A DNA stretch of 64,000 nt from Duganella fentianensis (GTDB lineage Bacteria; Pseudomonadota; Gammaproteobacteria; Burkholderiales; Burkholderiaceae_D), in assembly GCF_009857835.1 (NCBI RefSeq), contig NZ_WWCL01000003.1:558001-622000 (forward strand), in the 5' to 3' direction. Both the position numbers and the translations under genes were made by a program. This document shows, in pieces, positions 17,739 through 26,381 of the stretch (within the stretch, counting starts at the first letter, position 1; each line of letters starts with the position of its first letter). Below the pieces are notes generated by a model. The model saw only the letters and a program-made list of their open reading frames with translations. It did not search any database and was not told the origin of the DNA.

Positions 17739-19595
17739 ATGCAACTCAAGAAAACCCACAAAACCCTTGCGGCGCTGCTGCTGGCCGCCGCTTCCATGTT
17801 CCGTCTGGCCCATGCCGATCCGCTCAGTTATGCGCGCTACGATCAGGTGCGCACCAGCGATCTGCATCTGGACCTGAAAGCCGATTTTGCCCGCCACACC
17901 CTGTCCGGTTACGCCGAGCTGACCCTGAACTGGCTCGATAAATCGGCCAGTTCGCTGGTGCTCGATACCAGCGAACTGAATATCGCCCGCGTGCAGCTGC
18001 TGCATCCGTCCGGCCGCTGGCAGGCCGCCTCCTATATGCTGGATAAGCCCGATGCGGAAAAAGGCCGCGCGCTGCGCATCGCCGTGCCGTTCCAGCCGCA
18101 GAAAGTGCGCATCTATTACCGCACGGCGCCTTCGGCCACGGCACTGCAATGGATGTCGCCGCAGCAGACCATGTCCGGCAAGCGCCCCTTCATGTTCAGC
18201 CAGTCCGAATCGATCAATGCCCGTTCGTGGGTGCCGCTGCAGGATACGCCGGCCGTGCGCTTTACCTACAGCGCCCGCATCGCTGCGCCGGAAGGCCTGC
18301 GCGTGGTGATGAGCGCGGCCAACGACCAGCAGTCGCATGGCGTGGGCGGCTGGAAGTTCAGTATGGCGCAGCCTATCCCTTCCTACCTGCTGGCGATCGC
18401 CATCGGCGAAATCGAAGTGCGCAATCTGGGCCCCCGTTCGGCTGTGTATGCAGAACCGGCCCGTATCGACGCGGCGGCCTATGAACTGGCCGATACGGAA
18501 AAGATGATCAGCGCAGCCGAAGAGCTGTATGGCCCGTATCGCTGGGAGCGTTACGACATGCTGGTGCTGCCGCCATCCTTCCCCATAGGCGGCATGGAGA
18601 ACCCGCGCCTGACTTTTGTCACCCCCACCATGATCGCAGGCGACCGTAGTCTGGTCGACCTGATCGCCCATGAACTGGCCCACTCGTGGTCCGGCAATCT
18701 GGTGACCAACGCGACGTGGAAGCACTTCTGGCTGAACGAAGGCTTTACCAATTACGTCACCACGCGCGTAGTGGAAAAGTTGTACGGCGAAGAAGTGGCG
18801 CAGATGAATCTGCAGGTGGAGCAGGAAGAAGCCATGGCCTCGCTGGCCGCGATCCCGCCCGCCAAACAGGCGCTGGTGACGCGCGATGCCGATACGGCTG
18901 CGGCCACCTACACGGATACGGAACTGGTCTATCCCAAAGGTGCATGGCTGCTGCGCACGCTGGAACAGCGCGCCGGACGCAGCGTGTTCGATGCCTTCCT
19001 GCGCGGCTGGTTTGACCAGCATGCCTTCCAGTCGGTGCGCACGGAGGACTTTGTCAGCTACCTCAAGACCCATCTGCTGGCGTCCCATCCTGAAGTGATG
19101 AGCGCAGCGGAGCTGGACGAGTGGCTGTATGGCGCCGGCATACCGGCCAGTGCACGGCATGAGGCCTCGCCACGGCTGGCCGCGCTCGATACCCAGCGCA
19201 GCGCATGGCTGCAGGGCACACTGGCCACCGCCGACCTGCCGGCACAGGGCTGGATTGCGCTCGAATGGATGCACTTCCTGAACGATATCGATGGCAAGGC
19301 CACGGCCAGCCAGCTGCAGGAACTGGACCAGCGCTTCGGGCTGGCGAAGAGCGGCAACAATGAAATCGCCTACCGTTTCTACCTGTCGTCGATCAAGGCC
19401 GGCTACAACGTGCGCGCACCGCTGCAGGCCTTCCTGCTCAGCGTAGGACGGCAGAAGTTCGTGGTGCCGCTGTACACGGCGCTGCTGAACAATCCGGCCG
19501 AACGCGCATGGGCCAAAACCCTGTACGCGCAGGCGCGCCAGCACTATCATCCTGTGACGCAAAGCTCGGTCGATAAACAATTCAAGAAACCATGA
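17739..19595 (+). CDS. Secreted M1 family aminopeptidase (LTA4-hydrolase-like)
   Basis: A 618-residue exported zinc aminopeptidase. Residues 1-26 form a signal peptide ending AHA. The substrate N-terminus motif is GGMEN (284-288). The zinc site is HELAHSW (His311, Glu312, His315), with the third ligand Glu334 in WLNEGFTNYV. Residues about 480-615 match the helical C-terminal domain of leukotriene-A4-hydrolase-type M1 enzymes. I chose the ATG at 17739 because AGGA precedes it by 8 bases; an ATG at 17730 and a TTG at 17697 lack usable spacing. The stop overlaps the next gene's ATG (ATGA), so the two are likely translated together and act in periplasmic peptide breakdown. Confidence 0.93.
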   Translation: MQLKKTHKTLAALLLAAASMFRLAHADPLSYARYDQVRTSDLHLDLKADFARHTLSGYAELTLNWLDKSASSLVLDTSELNIARVQLLHPSGRWQAASYMLDKPDAEKGRALRIAVPFQPQKVRIYYRTAPSATALQWMSPQQTMSGKRPFMFSQSESINARSWVPLQDTPAVRFTYSARIAAPEGLRVVMSAANDQQSHGVGGWKFSMAQPIPSYLLAIAIGEIEVRNLGPRSAVYAEPARIDAAAYELADTEKMISAAEELYGPYRWERYDMLVLPPSFPIGGMENPRLTFVTPTMIAGDRSLVDLIAHELAHSWSGNLVTNATWKHFWLNEGFTNYVTTRVVEKLYGEEVAQMNLQVEQEEAMASLAAIPPAKQALVTRDADTAAATYTDTELVYPKGAWLLRTLEQRAGRSVFDAFLRGWFDQHAFQSVRTEDFVSYLKTHLLASHPEVMSAAELDEWLYGAGIPASARHEASPRLAALDTQRSAWLQGTLATADLPAQGWIALEWMHFLNDIDGKATASQLQELDQRFGLAKSGNNEIAYRFYLSSIKAGYNVRAPLQAFLLSVGRQKFVVPLYTALLNNPAERAWAKTLYAQARQHYHPVTQSSVDKQFKKP

Positions 19596-21220
19596 TGCTG
19601 AAATTTACTCCTACTCTGGGCGCCACGCTGGTGCTGCTGGCACTGAGCACGAACGCGCTGGCTACCTCGCCGGTGGCGGTCGCACCTCCTCCTTTGCAGC
19701 AGGCTGCGCCGGCACCGGTGCCGGCCTTCGACCTCGAGGCGGATGTGCAGCGCGTGCTGAAGACTTTCGATGTGCCGGGCATGGCGGTGGCCATCGTCAA
19801 GGATGGCAAGGTGGTGGCAGCCAATGGCTATGGCGTGCGCAAGCTGGGAGTAGCCACGCCCGTGGACGGCCACACGCTGTTTGAAATCGCCTCCAACTCG
19901 AAAGCCTTTACGGCCGCCGCGCTGGCGCAGCTGGTCGATGATGGCAAGCTGGCATGGGATGATCCGGTGACCAGGCATCTGCCGGATTTCCAGATGTACG
20001 ATTCCTATGTGACGGGCGTGATGACGGTGCGCGATCTGCTGACTCACCGCAGCGGTCTGGGACTGGGTGCGGGCGATCTGCTGTGGTGGCCCACCACCAG
20101 TTTCAGCACGGATGAAATCATCGCCCGCCTGCGTTACGTGAAGCCGGCCACCAGCTTCCGCAACAACTACGCCTACGACAATCTGCTTTACATTGTGGCC
20201 GGAAAAATCATCGCGCAAAAGGCGGGCAAGCCGTGGGGCGCGGTCGTGCGCGAGCGCATCCTCACCCCGCTGGCCATGCAGGAAACCACCACCAGCGTGG
20301 ATGCCATGCGCGCGGGCAGCAACTACTCTGCGCCACATAGCAAGATCAACGACAAGATCAGCGTGGTCAAACCCATGCAGGTGGAGAATGCCATCGGCGC
20401 AGTCGGCATCAATACCAGTGCCAGTGATATCGCCCGCTGGATGAATATGCTGCTCAACGAGGGCAAGCTGGAAGACGGCAGCCAGATCATCAGCAGCAAA
20501 CAGATCGGCGAACTGTGGACCGAGCAGACGCCTATGCGCATCCGCACGCCCAAGCCGCCGCTGGCCGCCACCAAGCCTAACTTTGCCGGCTATGGACTGG
20601 GCTTCAGCCTGCGCGATTACCGGGGCCGCAAGATCGCCATGCATGGCGGCGCGCTGCAGGGCTTTTATTCGACCGTGCTGATGGTGCCGGAAGAAAAACT
20701 CGGCATCGCCATACTGACCAATGCGGAAAACAGCCCGGCCATGGCGGCGCTGTACTGGCGCATACTGGACCAGTATCTGAACGTACCGGCCAGCGACTGG
20801 ATTACCCTGTATGCGGAACAGGAAGCGGCGGCCCACAAGGAGGAGCTGGAACGTCAGGGCAAGGAGAGCGCTGCACGCGCGGCCAAGTCCACCCCATCGC
20901 TGCCGCTGGCAGCCTACGAGGGCGAGTACGAGGATGCGTGGTATGGCAAGGTCAGTATCCGGCGCGAAGGCCGCAAGCAGGTCATGCGCTTTAGCCGCAC
21001 GCCCGATCTGGAGGGCGAACTGGAACACTTCCAGCACGACACCTTCATCGTGCGCTGGAAAGAGCGCAACTTCAATGCCGATGCCTACGTCAGCTTTGCG
21101 CTCAATCCGGATGCCAGCATCGAACGCATGAAGATGGCGCCCGTCTCGACGGAGACGGATTTCAGCTTCGATTTCCGCGATCTGAGTTTTACGCCCGTGG
21201 CAGCGCCCAAGGCCAGGTAA
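19592..21220 (+). CDS. Secreted serine hydrolase (beta-lactamase/class C fold, DUF3471 tail)
   Basis: A 542-residue exported member of the class C beta-lactamase-like hydrolases (Pfam Beta-lactamase). A signal peptide (1-25) ends ALA. The catalytic Ser101-x-x-Lys104 is SNSK, the second motif is Tyr195-Asp-Asn197 (YDN), and the third is HGG in AMHGGALQG. These are the standard S-x-x-K, Y-x-N and H/K-x-G boxes. Residues about 440-535 look like the DUF3471 C-terminal domain often found on such enzymes. Likely substrates are D-amino peptides or esters rather than antibiotics, but this cannot be settled here. It starts within the aminopeptidase stop (ATGA), and only one base separates it from the convergent cyclase gene. 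Confidence 0.9.
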   Translation: MMLKFTPTLGATLVLLALSTNALATSPVAVAPPPLQQAAPAPVPAFDLEADVQRVLKTFDVPGMAVAIVKDGKVVAANGYGVRKLGVATPVDGHTLFEIASNSKAFTAAALAQLVDDGKLAWDDPVTRHLPDFQMYDSYVTGVMTVRDLLTHRSGLGLGAGDLLWWPTTSFSTDEIIARLRYVKPATSFRNNYAYDNLLYIVAGKIIAQKAGKPWGAVVRERILTPLAMQETTTSVDAMRAGSNYSAPHSKINDKISVVKPMQVENAIGAVGINTSASDIARWMNMLLNEGKLEDGSQIISSKQIGELWTEQTPMRIRTPKPPLAATKPNFAGYGLGFSLRDYRGRKIAMHGGALQGFYSTVLMVPEEKLGIAILTNAENSPAMAALYWRILDQYLNVPASDWITLYAEQEAAAHKEELERQGKESAARAAKSTPSLPLAAYEGEYEDAWYGKVSIRREGRKQVMRFSRTPDLEGELEHFQHDTFIVRWKERNFNADAYVSFALNPDASIERMKMAPVSTETDFSFDFRDLSFTPVAAPKAR

Positions 21221-21221
21221 A

Positions 21222-22958
21222 TCAGAGCTGGGCTTCGACGCGGTTGCGGCCCTGGCTCTTGGCGCGGTACAGGGCCAGATCGGCCGAGTGGAACAGGTCA
21301 TCCAGCGCGGCGTGGGGGCCATGGGCCACGGCCACGCCGAAGCTGGCAGTCACGCGCAGGATATAGCCGTCGCTGAGCGTGAGCGGCTCCTGCTCGATCG
21401 CCACGCGCAGCCGTTCGGCCAGTGCACGGGCTGCTTCGAGTCCGCAGAAGCTAGGCATGACGACAAATTCCTCGCCGCCGTAGCGTGCCAGGATCTCGCC
21501 ATCGCGCAGGGTGGAGCGCACCACTTCGGCGATGCGGATCAGCACCTGATCACCGGCATCGTGGCCGTAGCAATCGTTGACGGATTTGAAATGGTCGATG
21601 TCGAACAGGATCACGGCCAGCGATTCATCTTTTTCGCGCGCACCGCGCAGGCGCAGATTGCCGGCCGTTGCAAAGGCGCGCCGGTTCAGGATGCCGGTCA
21701 GGTAATCGGTGTCGGCGCGGATTTTGAGTTCCTCGATCAGGCGCGCCCGCTCCTGTTCCAGCCGCTGGCGTTCCATGCTGTTTTCGCGCAGGGTGGCCAG
21801 CGCACGCAGCATGTCACCAATTTCATCGCGGCGCCGGCTGATGCGCGAGGGCGGGGTGTAGTCGCCGTTGCCGAGGCGGACCACGGCACGGGTAGCGCGC
21901 AGCAGAGGCGCGACCACGCGCACCCGCACGATTACCAGCAGGGTCACCAGTACCAGCAGAATGGCGGCACCGTTCAGCATGGCCCAGCTTAGTTCGTGGC
22001 GCGCCCGTGCAAACTCGGCCTGCGCCTGATGCTCGGCTTCCTGCAGCAGGGCATCGCGCACTGCCAGTATCGGCGTCATGGTGGGCACATAGCGCTGGGC
22101 AAACTGCGCCGTGTCCATGCTGTAGTGGCGCGCCATGCTGTCGCGTGGGCCATTGCTGCTGGCCTGTTCCACTTCGCTGATGATGCGCTGGCCTGCTTCG
22201 AAATAGTCGCTATCCATGCGCGCCACGGCCGCCTGGATGTGCACTGCCTGATCGGCGTCGTTATTCGCCATCTTGATCAGCTGGCGTAGCTGTTCCAGCC
22301 GGCCGCGCAGGAATTGCAGGCGTTGCTGCTGTGCGCTGCCGAGGGCCTGGGCAGTAGCCAGCGGCGCGGTCAGGGTGGACCCCAGCCGGCCAGCGTATTC
22401 GCGCAGTTCCACTGCCAGCCGCGCTTTCACCAGTACCCGTGTAATGCGCGGATAGGCTTGTTCGGAAGCGCGCGTGGCCTCGGTGACGGCGTCGAGGGCC
22501 AGCGGCACCAGCGCATACATGCGTTCGACCGCTGCATCAAGCTGGGCCGGCGTGCGGCTGGAAGGAGGCTGGGCCGCCAGCTGGTCGACATTGCGGCGCG
22601 CTTCGCGCAAGGCCAGTTCCAGCCCGGCCAGCTGGTGGGCTGGCACGGTGTTGCCGTGGCTGAGTTGCTGCTGCAGCTGGCGCAGGACGGCATTGGTATC
22701 GTTGCGGGCAGTACGCAGGCGCTCCTGCTTGGCGGGGGCCGCAGGATGACCATCGCCCATGACGGCATTGCTGGGGCCACGTTCGACCGAGAGCTTCTCC
22801 GCCACCCGCATGGAGGCGCTCACCAGCTGCAGCGCCTGCAAGCCCTGCTCGGCAGCCTGATACTGGCGCCATTCAGCCCACAGCGAACGGCCCTGTACGC
22901 CACACACGAGCAGCGCCAGGATGGCGCTGATCAGGGTGAATAGTCGGGTGAGTCGCAT
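21222..22958 (-). CDS. Membrane-bound diguanylate cyclase (HAMP-GGDEF)
   Basis: A 578-residue signalling enzyme predicted to make cyclic di-GMP. It has an N-terminal membrane helix (about 5-25), a helical periplasmic sensor (about 30-310) beginning with a stretch resembling NIT-type sensors (AEKLSVERGPS), and a second helix (about 315-340). A HAMP linker and coiled coil follow, then a GGDEF domain (about 410-575) with RYGGEEF at the active site and FDIDHFKSVND upstream. The inhibitory site position reads RDGE instead of RxxD, so product inhibition may be weak. I chose ATG at 22958; the longer TTG start at 22994 lies in a palindrome. It converges on the serine hydrolase. Confidence 0.92.
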   Translation of the reverse strand: MRLTRLFTLISAILALLVCGVQGRSLWAEWRQYQAAEQGLQALQLVSASMRVAEKLSVERGPSNAVMGDGHPAAPAKQERLRTARNDTNAVLRQLQQQLSHGNTVPAHQLAGLELALREARRNVDQLAAQPPSSRTPAQLDAAVERMYALVPLALDAVTEATRASEQAYPRITRVLVKARLAVELREYAGRLGSTLTAPLATAQALGSAQQQRLQFLRGRLEQLRQLIKMANNDADQAVHIQAAVARMDSDYFEAGQRIISEVEQASSNGPRDSMARHYSMDTAQFAQRYVPTMTPILAVRDALLQEAEHQAQAEFARARHELSWAMLNGAAILLVLVTLLVIVRVRVVAPLLRATRAVVRLGNGDYTPPSRISRRRDEIGDMLRALATLRENSMERQRLEQERARLIEELKIRADTDYLTGILNRRAFATAGNLRLRGAREKDESLAVILFDIDHFKSVNDCYGHDAGDQVLIRIAEVVRSTLRDGEILARYGGEEFVVMPSFCGLEAARALAERLRVAIEQEPLTLSDGYILRVTASFGVAVAHGPHAALDDLFHSADLALYRAKSQGRNRVEAQL

Positions 22959-23271
22959 TGTGGCTTTTCTGAATATTTTTTTGCTAGTTAGCAATATGCC
23001 ACAAACTGCCCGTTTCGGGTGTAAAACTGCCCGTCAGGGCGCCTGCGGGCGCGCCTGCAGCCACGGCGAGCAGGCCAGTAGAGGCCAAATTAGACGCAAT
23101 TAGCCTGTTATAGGCTAGCAATAGGAACATGCATAGGTCCCGGGCCAGCAACAAAGCTGAGCCAAAGCGGGCGGCGAAGCGCGGCTAATGGTAGGATGTC
23201 GGCCTCACGTTGTCCGGCGCAGCCGTAGACGATGTAAAGCTTGTCAGTTTATTAAATGAAGGATGAAGAAG
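22959..23271. other. Divergent intergenic region between the cyclase and panD
   Basis: About 313 bases without a supported gene. It must hold the promoters of the cyclase (minus) and panD (plus), but I cannot assign a convincing -35/-10 pair. Two structured elements are visible: the palindrome TTGCTA-GT-TAGCAA at 22981-22994, close to the cyclase start, and the direct repeat AAACTGCCCGT at 23003-23013 and 23024-23034, whose copies start 21 bases apart (two helical turns). Confidence 0.5.
22981..22994. promoter_or_regulatory. Perfect palindrome upstream of the cyclase gene
   Basis: TTGCTA-GT-TAGCAA is a 6-bp perfect inverted repeat with a 2-base centre, located 23 bases upstream of the chosen start of the diguanylate cyclase. 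It is a candidate operator; no regulator can be named. Confidence 0.35.
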
Positions 23272-23637
23272 ATGTCTATGCAACGAGTTATGCTGCGCTC
23301 CAAGCTGCACCGCGTGACGGTGACCCAGGCCGATCTGCACTACGAAGGTTCCTGCGGTATCGATCAGGATCTGCTGGAAGCGGCCGATATCTGGGTGAAC
23401 GAGAAGATCGAACTCTACAACGTCAACAATGGTGAACGTTTCTCCACCTATGCGATTCCGGGCCTGCGCGGCACGGGCGAAATTTCGCTCAATGGTGCGG
23501 CCGCACGTCGTGCCCAGCTGGGCGACCTGCTGATCATCTGCACCTATGCGCCGATGACGGAAGAGCAGGCCAAGGATTACAAACCGAAGGTCGTGTTCGT
23601 CGATGACAAGAACAAGATCAAGGGCATGAAAGCCTAA
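23272..23637 (+). CDS. panD: Aspartate 1-decarboxylase precursor
   Basis: A 121-residue pyruvoyl enzyme that converts L-aspartate to beta-alanine for pantothenate and coenzyme A. The self-cleavage site is in [11 protein letters not shown]: the Gly-Ser bond breaks and Ser becomes the pyruvoyl group. Other conserved family blocks are [15 protein letters not shown], and [12 protein letters not shown] before the C-terminal strand. Length fits the family (about 120-130). Three ATGs are close together (23263, 23272, 23278). AAGGA lies 8 bases before the second, so I chose it; the third would match the E. coli start even better. It is monocistronic, with its own terminator. Confidence 0.96.
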   Translation: MSMQRVMLRSKLHRVTVTQADLHYEGSCGIDQDLLEAADIWVNEKIELYNVNNGERFSTYAIPGLRGTGEISLNGAAARRAQLGDLLIICTYAPMTEEQAKDYKPKVVFVDDKNKIKGMKA

Positions 23638-23673
23638 GCGCAGCATATCTGTCGCTCAATAGCCACGAATAGC

Positions 23674-23725
23674 CACGGGGCAGGCCACGATTTCTTGTGA
23701 AATCGTCGCCTGCCCCGTGCGTTTT
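23674..23725 (+). terminator. Terminator of panD
   Basis: A long hairpin: an outer 12-bp stem (CACGGGGCAGGC / GCCTGCCCCGTG) encloses an inner 8-bp stem (ACGATTTC / GAAATCGT, loop TTGT). It is followed by GCGTTTT. It lies about 35 bases past the panD stop. Confidence 0.8.
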
Positions 23726-23752
23726 CTGCCTGCGGGTGGTGTGCCGGGCGGC

Positions 23753-24373
23753 TTATTTGTCGATGCTGTCGCTGCGCAGCAGCTGTGACATGTATTGCGG
23801 CGTAATGCCGAGGAAGGACGCCACGACTTTCTGCGAAATGCGCTGTTCCAGCCCCGGATACTCGCGCCGGAAGGCCGCCAGCCGGCCCTGTGCCGGCGAA
23901 GCGTTGATGCACATACGGCGGGCCTGTTCCATGATGCTGCACTCGGAGACTTTCAGGTAGTAGTCGCGCAGCATGCTATTGGTTTCGCGCATGGCCGTGT
24001 AGGCAGCCCAGTCCAGCTTGAAACCATGCACTGCCGTTTCGGCCACTACGAAATGCTGGGCCGGCAGACCATCGCGCGCGCGCAGCAGATCGTCATGCGA
24101 AGCAGCCGGTTCGCCATCGGTGACGAAGTGCAGGGTGACTTCGGCGCCTGCTTCCGTAATGAAGCCGGTACGCGCCACGCCGCTGTGCAGCCAGTACAGA
24201 TTCTGGGCGATGGTGCCTATGCGCTGCAGGAATTCGCCTTTGCGGAAACTGACGGGCGAGGCCAGCGGCGCCAGCAAAGCCGTAACCTCATCATACATAG
24301 CGGGTGTAACTTTATAACGCTGGGACGTGATGTCACGGTATTTCGCGCGGTGGTCGATGAATGCCTGGCTCAT
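23753..24373 (-). CDS. Crp/Fnr family transcriptional regulator
   Basis: A 206-residue regulator. Residues about 35-150 fit a cyclic-nucleotide-binding-like beta-barrel (VSFRKGEFLQRIG, LYWLHSGVARTGF). The C-terminal helix-turn-helix is about 178-200 (ISQKVVASFLGITPQYMSQLLR). The cAMP-contact signature (RxxGE, RTAxV) is not evident, and the four-cysteine cluster of Fnr is absent, so the effector is unknown. It resembles the many small Crp-like proteins in Bacteroidetes and Burkholderiales that sense unknown cues. It is divergent from the chemosensory operon across a 443-base AT-rich gap, so it may regulate that operon or itself. This is inferred from position only. Confidence 0.88.
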   Translation of the reverse strand: MSQAFIDHRAKYRDITSQRYKVTPAMYDEVTALLAPLASPVSFRKGEFLQRIGTIAQNLYWLHSGVARTGFITEAGAEVTLHFVTDGEPAASHDDLLRARDGLPAQHFVVAETAVHGFKLDWAAYTAMRETNSMLRDYYLKVSECSIMEQARRMCINASPAQGRLAAFRREYPGLEQRISQKVVASFLGITPQYMSQLLRSDSIDK

Positions 24374-24816
24374 TTTGATGTCGTTTTATTCCGGCGCGCA
24401 AAGCGGCCTATCATGGGAGCCGAAAGTGTAAACCTTTTTTACGGTCTGTAGCGCAATTTCCATTGTATTTCGGAATTAAAATTAGAGAGATACTTCAGAT
24501 TTAAACTAGTTGAACGCCAGCAAAACACCGTATTTTCATAGGTAAAACACCCCTAAATGAAGTTAAATCGGGCTGGCTTGTCAAAAATGGTTGCAAACTT
24601 GCAACAAGCTATTTTCCCCGCGGCGAGCGCTGTACTCCGACTACATAATATTGCATTTCAGTCATGGTTTGCACGCTGTTGTTTAACTGCCAGTCGCCAT
24701 TGTTTTGCCAGTGACTTTGTGGCGCGGAAATAGTTTCTGGGATACATTCGTGCAACAGGTATCGCAAAAAAACACGCTGTAACAAGAAGCTGTAGCCAAC
24801 CTCGGGGACGCGAGTA
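24374..24816. other. AT-rich divergent region upstream of the chemosensory operon
   Basis: 443 bases with no supported gene and clearly lower GC than its surroundings. It separates the Crp/Fnr gene (minus) from the first chemoreceptor gene (plus), so it should carry both promoters. The clearest element is the palindrome at 24590-24605. I see no FliA-type (flagellar sigma) promoter, which would be expected if the operon belonged to the flagellar regulon. Confidence 0.5.
24590..24605. promoter_or_regulatory. Perfect 16-base palindrome, candidate operator
   Basis: GTTGCAA-AC-TTGCAAC is a perfect 7-bp inverted repeat with a two-base centre, 212 bases upstream of the chemoreceptor start and 217 bases upstream of the Crp/Fnr start. 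Its symmetry and location suit a dimeric regulator. Which regulator binds is unknown. Confidence 0.45.
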
Positions 24817-25974
24817 ATGAGCACGAATACGGGTTTCGATAGCAGAGTTGTGGTCCCGCTGGGACTGGCCGGCGCCGGCGCCGTCGGGACCATCGTGGCG
24901 GGCTGGTCCCGCTGGGGCTGGTACACCGTATTGTGGGGCGCCATACTGATGGCGCTAGCCGTGTGGAGCGTGCTGCGCCAGCAGGCGGGTGCCGGTGGTG
25001 CCTCTGCCAGTCTCGAGCAGTATTTGCAATCGCGCGAGCAGTTCGGTGATGCCGTGCTGCCGGTCTGGTGCCGGCACATCGAAAATTCCCGCAGCCAGAT
25101 GGAGGAAGCCGTGTCCGATCTGGCCACGCGCTTCTCCAACATCGTCGACCGGCTCGATACGGCGGTACACGTTTCCAGCCACGACAGTGCGCGCGACGGC
25201 CAGGGCATGACGGAGATTTTCAGCCGCAGCGAAACCCAGCTGGGTTCCGTGGTGGGCTCGATGAAATCAGCCTTCGAATCGAAACAGGCCATGCTGTCGC
25301 AGATCAAAGATCTGGAACGCTTCACGCGCGAACTGCGCGACATGGCCGAAGGCGTGGCCAGCATCGCGGCCCAGACCAATCTGCTGGCGCTGAATGCCGC
25401 CATCGAAGCGGCGCGCGCCGGTCCGGCCGGGCGCGGTTTCGCCGTGGTGGCGCAGGAAGTGCGCCACCTGTCCAGCCGCTCGGCCGAGACGGGCAAGAAC
25501 ATCGCCAATCGCGTGGGCCTGATCAGCAGCGCCATACTCGCCGCCAGTGAAGCGGCCGACCGCACGGCAGCACAGGAAAACAGTTCCATGCAATCGGCCG
25601 AAGCCATGATAGAGAGCGTGCTGCACGATTTTCGCAGCATGACCGATGCGCTGGTGGCTTCGTCCGAACAGCTCAAGCAGGAAAGCGTGGGCATACAGGG
25701 CGAAGTGGGCGAGGCGCTGGTGCAGCTGCAGTTCCAGGACCGCGTCAGCCAGGTGCTGGCCCACGTACAGGAAAATATCGCCCGCCTGCCGGCCCTGCTG
25801 CGCGAGCATAGCGACCGTTACCACTCGGCGCAGATACTGGAGCCCATGGATGCCCAGCCGCTGCTGCGCGAACTACAGAAAACCTATGCCATGGCGGAAG
25901 AACACGCCGTGCATGGCGGCTCCAGCCGCGCCGCCCCGGCCGCTGCTGCCGCCGATGAAATCACCTTCTTCTGA
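24817..25974 (+). CDS. Methyl-accepting chemotaxis-type protein with short membrane anchor
   Basis: A 385-residue chemoreceptor-like protein. Two closely spaced hydrophobic segments (about 12-30 and 34-52) anchor it, leaving no periplasmic domain to speak of. The signalling domain contains the kinase-contact hairpin tip [20 protein letters not shown] near residues 186-205. It has no HAMP domain, and the cytoplasmic part is short, so it probably senses an internal or membrane-related cue. The C terminus ends DEITFF, not the CheR-tethering pentapeptide. Start: ATG after GGGGA at 9-10 bases. It is the first gene of the chemosensory operon and lies 23 bases before the CheY gene. Confidence 0.9.
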   Translation: MSTNTGFDSRVVVPLGLAGAGAVGTIVAGWSRWGWYTVLWGAILMALAVWSVLRQQAGAGGASASLEQYLQSREQFGDAVLPVWCRHIENSRSQMEEAVSDLATRFSNIVDRLDTAVHVSSHDSARDGQGMTEIFSRSETQLGSVVGSMKSAFESKQAMLSQIKDLERFTRELRDMAEGVASIAAQTNLLALNAAIEAARAGPAGRGFAVVAQEVRHLSSRSAETGKNIANRVGLISSAILAASEAADRTAAQENSSMQSAEAMIESVLHDFRSMTDALVASSEQLKQESVGIQGEVGEALVQLQFQDRVSQVLAHVQENIARLPALLREHSDRYHSAQILEPMDAQPLLRELQKTYAMAEEHAVHGGSSRAAPAAAAADEITFF

Positions 25975-25997
25975 TTCGTAACCGGAGTAGAAAGACT

Positions 25998-26366
25998 ATG
26001 GCAAAGACAATTATGGTGGTGGACGATTCCGCCTCGCTGCGGCAGGTGGTAGGCATCGCCCTCAAAGGCGCAGGCTATGACGTGATCGAAGGACGCGATG
26101 GCGCCGATGCGCTGTCCAAGTGCACGGGCCAGAAAATCCATCTGGTGGTGTGCGATGTGAATATGCCGAATATGGACGGAATTACGTTTGTGCGCGAGTT
26201 CAAGGCGCTGCCCAGCTACCGCTTCACGCCGGTGATCATGCTGACCACGGAATCGCAGGAGAGCAAGAAGGAAGAGGGTAAAGCAGCGGGTGCCAAGGCC
26301 TGGGTGGTGAAGCCCTTCAAGCCGGAAGTGCTGCTGGGTGCCGTGGCCAAACTGGTTCTGCCCTGA
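25998..26366 (+). CDS. cheY: CheY-like single-domain response regulator
   Basis: A 122-residue stand-alone receiver domain. The acidic pair is Asp9-Asp10, the phosphoryl acceptor is Asp53 (VVCDVNMPNMDG), the switch residue is Thr83 and the conserved lysine is Lys105 (VVKPF). It should take phosphate from the CheA encoded two genes downstream. With no flagellar genes nearby it may address a motor, type IV pili or another output. No CheZ phosphatase gene is in the operon, so dephosphorylation must occur by itself or through another protein. Confidence 0.95.
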   Translation: MAKTIMVVDDSASLRQVVGIALKGAGYDVIEGRDGADALSKCTGQKIHLVVCDVNMPNMDGITFVREFKALPSYRFTPVIMLTTESQESKKEEGKAAGAKAWVVKPFKPEVLLGAVAKLVLP

Positions 26367-26381
26367 GGCGGGGTGGCTGCC

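Noticed and set aside
17721..19580. 619-residue minus-strand open frame opposite the M1 aminopeptidase
   Set aside because: The sense frame has the complete zinc site and signal peptide; the antisense protein has no recognisable domain.
24374..24816. FliA-type flagellar promoter for the chemosensory operon
   Set aside because: No sequence close to TAAA-N15-GCCGATAA was found by eye.
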